Below are positions 1 through 4,330 of a stretch of 11,643 nt of DNA, in pieces. The position numbers and the translations under genes were made by a program. Every line of letters starts with the position of its first letter. Position 1 is the stretch's first letter. Source of the stretch: Prevotellaceae bacterium (GTDB lineage Bacteria > Bacteroidota > Bacteroidia > Bacteroidales > UBA932); assembly GCA_031287815.1 (NCBI GenBank), contig JAITSM010000161.1, positions 1 to 11,643 of the forward strand. The letters run 5' to 3'. The notes under the pieces are model-generated. The model saw only the letters and a program-made list of their open reading frames with translations. It did not search any database and was not told the origin of the DNA.

Positions 1-1071
1 ACCTCCGCTACCTTAACGGTAAACGACGCGAACAATGCCGGAAGTTCTTACTGCTTCACCTATGATTGCAATGGATGTATACACAACCCCTACACCTGCG
101 GCAACGACTCGACCGCCGCCGCCGGATGCGACTGGTTTTCGGAATGTATATATGATGTGGCCAACACTTACAGCGTGAATATGTACGATGCGGGCAGCAT
201 GACCGTATGGGTGAAGGCGAAGACGGAATACGGCTGCGCAGACAGTGTTTCCACCGTTATCTCACTAATGCCGCCGCCCACTATTACGTTGATTTCTGCC
301 AGCGATTGGGTGGCGGTGGGTCATAATGTAGCAATGACGGAAATTAAATATGCGACCACCAATGCTGCCGGCGCTACCGTTACCGGATTGCCGCCAGGCG
401 TTTCGGGTTCATGGTCGATGAATACCTATACTATTGGCGGTACGCCTACCCAAATCGGTACGTTTCCTTATACCGTTACCACCACCAACGCGCATGGTTG
501 TATCGACGCCTCCGCCACCGGGATTATACAGGTAGCCACCGGCTGTGTCCGGTCTACCTACACTCTGGGTACGGTGGGGTTTGCAAACGCAGACACCTAT
601 ACCCAAAATGGGATAACGATTTCCGCTCCGGTAACCGCTACCGGTTGCCAAAAAACAAGCTTTGACGCTGGGGCGTCCGGCTCGTTTACCGCTGACTGTC
701 GGGAAGTACCGGGTTATAACGCGGCGTATTATTCGTGGTGTATGGCCATGCACTGGAATACCGTGTTGTGCCCGTCCCCGTGGCGTGTGCCATCGCGGAA
801 CGACATCCGAACTTACATTGATAACTCCGCAATCGGTAGCGATTATCTTATGCCTAGCGTGATGGGTACACACGACTGGCAACCGGTCGGCTACATATCC
901 CGTGCCAGCTCCCCGAACCCCATCGCGATCGGCACTGCCGCTTGGTTTTGGCTGAGCAACAGTACCGGCCCAGACGAGGCCGGCGCGCTGATTGTGACCT
1001 CTGACACGCACACCAGCCCCGTATCGAAAACCTCCGGCGCTGCCTTGCGTTGCGTGCAAGATGCGCCATGA
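1..1071 (+). CDS. Partial FISUMP-type secreted/surface protein (5' end outside window)
   Basis: The frame is open from the first base to a TGA at 1069-1071, so this is the last 356 residues of a longer protein. The internal GTG at 157 is only an arbitrary in-frame start. The N-terminal part is rich in Thr, Ser and Cys (YCFTYDCNGC) with Ig/PKD-like beta sequence. Around 370-500 lies a putative Ig module with GLPPGVSGSW, then YTIGGTPTQIGTF, resembling the He_PIG pattern. The C-terminal third carries the pattern of the Fibrobacter succinogenes major paralogous domain: W-rich segment, CPSPWRVPSRND, a conserved Trp-containing core, and a terminal LRCVQD. Such proteins are exported and often large in Bacteroidales; their function is not established. 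No T9SS C-terminal sorting domain is evident. The signal peptide would lie upstream. Family assignment is from memory of motifs and is fairly secure; the role is unknown. Confidence 0.8.
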   Translation, partial: TSATLTVNDANNAGSSYCFTYDCNGCIHNPYTCGNDSTAAAGCDWFSECIYDVANTYSVNMYDAGSMTVWVKAKTEYGCADSVSTVISLMPPPTITLISASDWVAVGHNVAMTEIKYATTNAAGATVTGLPPGVSGSWSMNTYTIGGTPTQIGTFPYTVTTTNAHGCIDASATGIIQVATGCVRSTYTLGTVGFANADTYTQNGITISAPVTATGCQKTSFDAGASGSFTADCREVPGYNAAYYSWCMAMHWNTVLCPSPWRVPSRNDIRTYIDNSAIGSDYLMPSVMGTHDWQPVGYISRASSPNPIAIGTAAWFWLSNSTGPDEAGALIVTSDTHTSPVSKTSGAALRCVQDAP

Positions 1072-1179
1072 CTTTTAAAATATACCTTATATATATATAG
1101 TGATGAAAAAAGGGAAAAATAAGCTGGAGGGGTAGGGTGTCAAGGAACCTTTAGGGGTGTAATCGCGCAACCCTGCCAA

Positions 1180-1214
1180 GTTAAAAGTTAAGAACTAAAA
1201 GTTAAACCTTAAAC
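1180..1214. repeat. Degenerate heptad array (GTTAAAA type)
   Basis: Five consecutive 7-bp units read GTTAAAA, GTTAAGA, ACTAAAA, GTTAAAC and CTTAAAC. The 7-bp phase is kept although the bases drift. It is the first of several heptad arrays in the window and the only one without a GGCGCC core next to it. Confidence 0.7.
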
Positions 1215-1308
1215 AGAAAAAATAGGATGAATAATAAAAAGGGATTAAAATTTGAACAGTTTATGCCGCCCTGAGGCGGAAGGCAGCCATCCCACATTCC
1301 GTTTAAAA

Positions 1309-1509
1309 CGTTTTAAAACGAAAAAAAAACGTTTTAAAACGAAAATAAAACGTTTTAAAACAAAAATAAAACGTTTTAAAACGAAAATAAAACGTTTTAA
1401 AATGAAAATAAAACGTTTTAAAACGAAAATAAAACGTTTTAAAACGAAAATAAAACGTTTTAAAATGAAAATAAAACGTTTTAAAATGAAAATAAAACGT
1501 TTTAAAATG
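1309..1509. repeat. Ten-copy 21-bp tandem repeat with CGTTTTAAAACG palindrome
   Basis: A unit beginning CGTTTTAAAACG starts at 1309, 1330, 1351, 1372, 1393, 1414, 1435, 1456, 1477 and 1498, so the spacing is exactly 21 bp throughout. The 12-bp palindrome is intact in units 1, 2, 4, 6 and 7. In the others the final CG has become TG or CA, which are C-to-T type transitions. The linker is A-rich (AAAATAAAA). Because 21 is a multiple of 3, both strands stay open and encode repetitive peptides (KRFKTKI on +), which are probably not expressed. A 21-bp spacing is two helical turns, so all palindromes face the same side of the DNA. This could be a protein-binding array or a slippage product. Confidence 0.9.
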
Positions 1510-1567
1510 AAATGGGATTGTAGAAAAAGATTTACAAATCAATAATTTAAACAATATGCAGCTATGT

Positions 1568-1582
1568 AGCCCCTTCGGGGCT
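1568..1582. repeat. Short GC hairpin preceded by GTAG (REP-like)
   Basis: AGCCCC, loop TTC, GGGGCT forms a perfect 6-bp stem. The bases overlapping its 5' end read GTAG (1566-1569), the tetranucleotide that precedes many bacterial REP hairpins. No T-tract follows on +, so it is a poor intrinsic terminator. A near-identical stem (GCCCC/GGGGC) occurs at 4245-4258. Confidence 0.5.
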
Positions 1583-1592
1583 TCCTTAATGG

Positions 1593-1666
1593 AGAATTAA
1601 AAGATGAAAGTTGAAAATTAGCTGGCGCCAGCTAATTTTCAACTTTCATCTTTCAATTTTCAACTC
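1593..1666. repeat. Heptad array folded into a 54-bp perfect palindrome with GGCGCC centre
   Basis: Positions 1600-1626 are the exact reverse complement of 1627-1653. With two mismatches the symmetry extends to 1593-1660. The centre is AGCTGGCGCCAGCT. The arms are themselves heptads (AAAGTTG, AAAATTA on the left; TTCAACT, TTCATCT, TTCAATT on the right), and the right array runs on to about 1666. Read on the - strand it lies about 25 bases after the decarboxylase stop codon and is followed by TTTTAATTC, so it could act as that gene's terminator. Confidence 0.85.
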
Positions 1667-1678
1667 TTCGCCGCGCCT

Positions 1679-3460
1679 CTACGCAAGAAACGCTATCACC
1701 TGGTTTTTCTCGACCTTGTCGCCCTGGTTGGTTTCGATTTGCACAATCTTTCCGTCGGCAAGGGCAATGACGGGTTCCATTCCGTAGTACGTTTGTACGA
1801 AGCACAGCGGCTGCCCTTTTTTGAAAGCCGTTCCGATAACCGGCGCGGTGGAGGTATCCGTTACATCGTATTGCCAGAGGACTTGTCCTTTGGCGGGCGA
1901 CTGTACCGGCTGCGCCGCAGGGTATACTTCCCTGATTTTTCCCGCATCAAATTTCGGCACTTCCACTACCGGGCGCATTACTACTACCGGCGCGCCGGCC
2001 TTTTCGCGGACTTGCTCGAGTTCTTTTTCGAAACGTTCTTTCGCTATGCCCGACTTGTAATCGCGGTATTGCCGGTCGTGCATCGCCAGCTCAAATAATT
2101 CTTCGTCGTCTTTTCCGGCCTCCCAGTTATTTTCTTTCATCTCTTTGCGGTATGCTTCCAGCGCATCGGGGTAGGGAGCCTGCGGGTCGCCGGTGTAGAA
2201 CTCAAGGTTGTTTTGTTTGGCCAGTTCTATAATTTCCGGTGCGAGTTCGCCGGGCAGTTTGCCCATTTTCCCGAGTATCATATTCCAGCTGTCCTTGTCA
2301 ATGGTAGAGAATCGCGGTTTCCCCTGCGCCATGAAGAGGATGTTCATCAACGCTACATTTTTTACGTACTGGCTGAATGGGGTTACCAGCGGCGGGCAGC
2401 CCAGTTTCGGCCAGACATATTCGACTTCCTGGAACAGTTGCACCACAAGGTCGTTCAGCGATACTTCCTTTTTGTTATTCTGGCGGAGCGCGGCGTTAAT
2501 TGCGCTGTGCATGCCGCGAAGGTCGGACATCATGGAGCCCATCATGCCGCCCGGCAAGCCGCAGCCCACCAGCAGCGACGACATTTGCTTATTCGAGGGG
2601 TCAATGAAATAGCCCAGAAAATCGTCGATAAAAGTTTGCGTCAGCCGGCGCGCTTCCATATAGGCGCCCATGTTAAGGTCGGCCACCTGGAAGCCCGCAT
2701 CTTTCAGCATGGCGCGGATAGTAATTATGTCGGGATGCGACGTGCCCCACGACAGCGGTTCCATCGCCACGTCAATATAATCCGCGCCGGCGCGCGCCAC
2801 TTCCAGCATGGAGGCTACCGAAAATCCCGGCCCCGAATGCCCGTGGTACTGGATAACCGTTTGCGGATGGCGTTCCTTAATGGTTTTTACGATCTTTCCC
2901 AGAAATGCGGGACGCCCGATGCCGGCCATATCTTTCAGGCAGATTTCATCGGCGCCGAATTCCACGAGCCTGTCGGCAAGGGTTACATAATAATCTACCG
3001 TGAAAACCTGCCCGTAGGTGATACTCATCGCCGCCTGTGCAATCATCCCGGCCGCTTTGGCATATTCAATCGAAGGGCGCAGGTTGCGCGGGTCGTTCAG
3101 GCCGCAAAAAGAACGTGCAATGTTCGTGCCCTGCGCTTTTTTCACCTTAAACATCAGGCGGCGCACGTCGGCAGGCACGGGATTCATGCGGAGGGCATTG
3201 AGGGCGCGTTCCAGCATGTGCGTCTGGATGCCGGCTTTATTAAAGGGCGCCGTCCATTCGCGAACGGCTTTGTTGGGGTTTTCGCCGAACAGGAGGTTCA
3301 CCTGTTCAAACGCCCCGCCATTGGTTTCCACACGGGCAAAGCAGCCTGTTTCGATAATCACCGGCGCTATCTGTTTTAACTGGTCTACGCGCGGCACGTA
3401 CTTGCCGGAGGATTGCCACATGTCGCGATAAAGTAAACTGAATTTAATTTCTTTTGCCAT
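1679..3460 (-). CDS. Oxaloacetate decarboxylase alpha / pyruvate carboxylase B-like carboxyltransferase, biotin lysine missing
   Basis: A 593-residue protein of the biotin-dependent carboxyltransferase family, which moves CO2 between carboxybiotin and pyruvate/oxaloacetate through a TIM-barrel metal site. Visible family residues are R12-D13 with the following QS, the probable carbamylated lysine K176 in CLKDMAG, the metal pair H206-G-H208, and SWGTSHP near 237-243. The conserved PycA/OadA-type helical region follows (PLVTPFSQYVKN near 357-368). Residues about 515-593 look like a biotinyl/lipoyl hammerhead. An ungapped alignment ending on the shared DGK places Tyr559 (QTYYGME) where the biotinylated lysine of AMKM should be. 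The start ATG at 3458-3460 is preceded by an A/T-rich leader without Shine-Dalgarno. A strong promoter lies about 145 bases upstream. No carboxylase, beta or gamma subunit gene is adjacent, so the exact reaction is uncertain. Confidence 0.88.
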   Translation of the reverse strand: MAKEIKFSLLYRDMWQSSGKYVPRVDQLKQIAPVIIETGCFARVETNGGAFEQVNLLFGENPNKAVREWTAPFNKAGIQTHMLERALNALRMNPVPADVRRLMFKVKKAQGTNIARSFCGLNDPRNLRPSIEYAKAAGMIAQAAMSITYGQVFTVDYYVTLADRLVEFGADEICLKDMAGIGRPAFLGKIVKTIKERHPQTVIQYHGHSGPGFSVASMLEVARAGADYIDVAMEPLSWGTSHPDIITIRAMLKDAGFQVADLNMGAYMEARRLTQTFIDDFLGYFIDPSNKQMSSLLVGCGLPGGMMGSMMSDLRGMHSAINAALRQNNKKEVSLNDLVVQLFQEVEYVWPKLGCPPLVTPFSQYVKNVALMNILFMAQGKPRFSTIDKDSWNMILGKMGKLPGELAPEIIELAKQNNLEFYTGDPQAPYPDALEAYRKEMKENNWEAGKDDEELFELAMHDRQYRDYKSGIAKERFEKELEQVREKAGAPVVVMRPVVEVPKFDAGKIREVYPAAQPVQSPAKGQVLWQYDVTDTSTAPVIGTAFKKGQPLCFVQTYYGMEPVIALADGKIVQIETNQGDKVEKNQVIAFLA

Positions 3461-3603
3461 AAGTTTATTGTTTAAATATTAAAAAATGCAAGAGGTATAA
3501 GTGGAAAATTGGTTATAATTTTATTGTTTCAGGCGAAAAATATGGTTAAATCAATAGCAAATTTATTGTTTTTTATAAAATTCGTAATCGTTTTTTTGGT
3601 TGA

Positions 3604-3637
3604 CAAAGATACAAAATTAAGTTGAAATTCCAGCAAA
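3604..3637 (-). promoter_or_regulatory. Bacteroidota-type promoter for the decarboxylase gene
   Basis: On the - strand a TATCTTTG box (3611 to 3604) matches the -7 consensus TAnnTTTG. A TTTG (3637 to 3634) lies 22 bases upstream as the -33 element. Transcription would start near 3597-3600, giving a leader of about 140 bases. Confidence 0.7.
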
Positions 3638-3664
3638 CTATTCGGTAAAATAGCCTTTTTTTCA

Positions 3665-3735
3665 TTCCGGCATGTATTGAAAGTATGCCGGAACCCTCAG
3701 GGAGGGTTTTCCCCTCAGGGGAAAGTATGCCGGAA
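3665..3735. repeat. Cluster of three adjoining hairpins with repeated ATGCCGGAA
   Basis: TTCCGGCAT (3665-3673) pairs with ATGCCGGAA (3685-3693). AACCCTC (3692-3698) pairs with GAGGGTT (3702-3708). TTTCCCC (3708-3714) pairs with GGGGAAA (3718-3724). The stretch GTATGCCGGAA occurs twice (3683-3693 and 3725-3735), so the first arm could pair with either copy. The cluster sits between two divergent promoters. Confidence 0.75.
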
Positions 3736-3752
3736 AAAACACGTAAAAAATA

Positions 3753-3783
3753 TTTGCAGATAAAAAATATTGTTTTATATTTG
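3753..3783 (+). promoter_or_regulatory. Bacteroidota-type promoter for a candidate small RNA
   Basis: TTTG at 3753-3756, a 19-base spacer, then TATATTTG at 3776-3783 match the Bacteroidota -33/-7 consensus with near-ideal spacing. It points away from the decarboxylase promoter and no protein gene lies downstream on + before 6854. Predicted transcription start is near 3787-3790. Confidence 0.75.
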
Positions 3784-3787
3784 CAGC

Positions 3788-3960
3788 ATTATTGATGTTC
3801 TTTTAAATAATCGGTACAAGCCGGCTTTTATTCTTTCGCTAAAACTTCGCACTTTTGGGTTCACATAGGATAATAAACCGTCAAGGGACGTGAATTATTT
3901 TTATATGTGAACGGGTAGCGAAGACCTTTAGCGAGATGTAAGTAATTCACGTTTATTTTT
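3788..3960 (+). ncRNA. Candidate structured small RNA (possibly 6S-like)
   Basis: Downstream of a good promoter, 3834-3936 folds into one long rod. P1 is TTTCGCTAAA (3834-3843) with TTTAGCGAGA (3927-3936), including one G-U pair. P2 is CTTCGC (3845-3850) with GCGAAG (3918-3923). P3 is GTTCACATA (3859-3867) with TATGTGAAC (3904-3912). P4 is AATAA (3872-3876) with TTATT (3895-3899). P5 is CGTC/GACG (3879-3890) closed by AAGG. A competing perfect 10-bp pairing exists between ACGTGAATTA (3888-3897) and TAATTCACGT (3943-3952), followed by a T-rich tail (3953-3960). Length and rod shape are compatible with 6S RNA, but I cannot match a consensus. It could also be an unnamed regulatory RNA. Exact ends are inferred. 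Confidence 0.55.
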
Positions 3961-4021
3961 TGTTATTTACGAAAACTGAAATAAACGGAATAATTGGCAG
4001 CGGATAATAAATCGTAGCGAG

Positions 4022-4061
4022 GGGTTGTTTTATAAGATTGGTTTGTGTTTGGAAACAACCC
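4022..4061. repeat. 9-bp inverted repeat GGGTTGTTT/AAACAACCC
   Basis: GGGTTGTTT (4022-4030) and AAACAACCC (4053-4061) are exact reverse complements separated by 22 bases. No T-tract follows. It lies about 60 bases past the end of the candidate small RNA. Role unknown. Confidence 0.5.
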
Positions 4062-4076
4062 TGTGGCTGCGAAAAA

Positions 4077-4130
4077 AGAACATAGACTTGTAGAACATAG
4101 ACAACAGAACATGGACTGGTAGAACATAGA
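4077..4130. repeat. AGAACATRGAC repeats
   Basis: AGAACAT followed by AGAC or GGAC occurs four times between about 4077 and 4130, separated by TTGT, AAC and TGGT linkers. The unit spacing is close to multiples of 7, so this looks like another drifted heptad array. The small open frames on - across it simply translate the repeat. Confidence 0.6.
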
Positions 4131-4144
4131 CAATGGACAGCCAA

Positions 4145-4210
4145 CGACGTCCCGTGAGGGACGGAATGTGAAATGATAAACAATCACATTTCGTCCCTGA
4201 CGGGACGACG
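4145..4210. repeat. 27-bp imperfect inverted repeat with hairpins in both arms
   Basis: Arms 4145-4171 and 4184-4210 are reverse complements with three mismatches, around a 12-base spacer. Each arm also contains its own small hairpin: GTCCC GTGA GGGAC (4149-4162) and GTCCC TGAC GGGAC (4193-4206). A cruciform or two small hairpins are alternative folds. The layout resembles REP doublets (BIMEs). Confidence 0.75.
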
Positions 4211-4211
4211 A

Positions 4212-4258
4212 TGGTGGAACAATCATTGTTTCTACCAACATTTTGCCCCTAACGGGGC
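4212..4258. repeat. Two further hairpins downstream of the inverted repeat
   Basis: TGGTGGAACAAT (from 4212) nearly pairs with ATTGTTTCTACCA (to about 4238), with a bulge. GCCCC TAAC GGGGC (4245-4258) is a 5-bp stem, extended to 6 bp by the flanking T/A, and resembles the stem at 1568. They lie between the candidate RNA and the heptad array that ends at the penicillin-binding protein stop codon. Confidence 0.55.
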
Positions 4259-4262
4259 ATTT

Positions 4263-4330
4263 CCCATTTTCCATTCTCCATTAAAAAAGGCGCCAGCTAA
4301 TTCTCCATTCTCAACTCTCCATTCTCCATT
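4263..4330. repeat. Heptad array (ATTCTCC type) around GGCGCCAGCTA core
   Basis: CCATTTT, CCATTCT and CCATTAA units precede AAAAAGGCGCCAGCTA (core GGCGCC at 4289-4294). ATTCTCC, ATTCTCA, ACTCTCC and ATTCTCC follow. The last unit runs into the TTA (4329-4331) that is the reverse-strand stop codon of the penicillin-binding protein gene. Confidence 0.8.

Larger units (their letters stand above)
1072..1678. other. Gene-free repeat zone between FISUMP gene and decarboxylase gene
   Basis: No credible gene is present. The zone holds an AT-rich stretch with (TA)n at 1087-1100, a heptad array at 1180-1214, a 21-bp tandem array at 1309-1509, a GC hairpin at 1568-1582 and a 54-bp palindrome at 1600-1653. 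I see nothing convincing in 1105-1175. The neighbouring genes converge here: the left gene ends at 1071 on + and the right gene ends at 1679 on -. Confidence 0.7.
3461..4328. other. Gene-free regulatory and repeat zone
   Basis: Ordered contents: decarboxylase leader (3461-3600), its promoter (3604-3637), a three-hairpin cluster (3665-3735), a + strand promoter (3753-3783), a candidate structured RNA (about 3788-3960), a GGGTTGTTT/AAACAACCC inverted repeat (4022-4061), AGAACATRGAC repeats (4077-4130), a 27-bp imperfect inverted repeat (4145-4210), further hairpins (4212-4258) and a heptad array (4263-4330). Short open frames here on - (to 4274) consist only of repeat translation. Confidence 0.65.

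Noticed and set aside
1309..1509. CRISPR array
   Set aside because: The units are contiguous 21-bp copies with near-identical linkers. There are no unique spacers and no cas genes.
1252..1554. Open frames on both strands across the 21-bp repeat (KRFKTKI-type and FKTFYF-type peptides)
   Set aside because: A stop-free 21-bp unit stays open in several frames automatically. There is no start context or domain, and both strands cannot plausibly be coding.
2213..3379. 388-codon open frame on + opposite the decarboxylase gene
   Set aside because: It lies wholly antisense to a clear family member. It has unnatural His/Arg/Gly-rich composition and no recognisable motif.
3953..4274. Small - strand open frames beyond the candidate RNA
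   Set aside because: They translate the AGAACATRGAC repeats and the hairpins; no start signal or domain.
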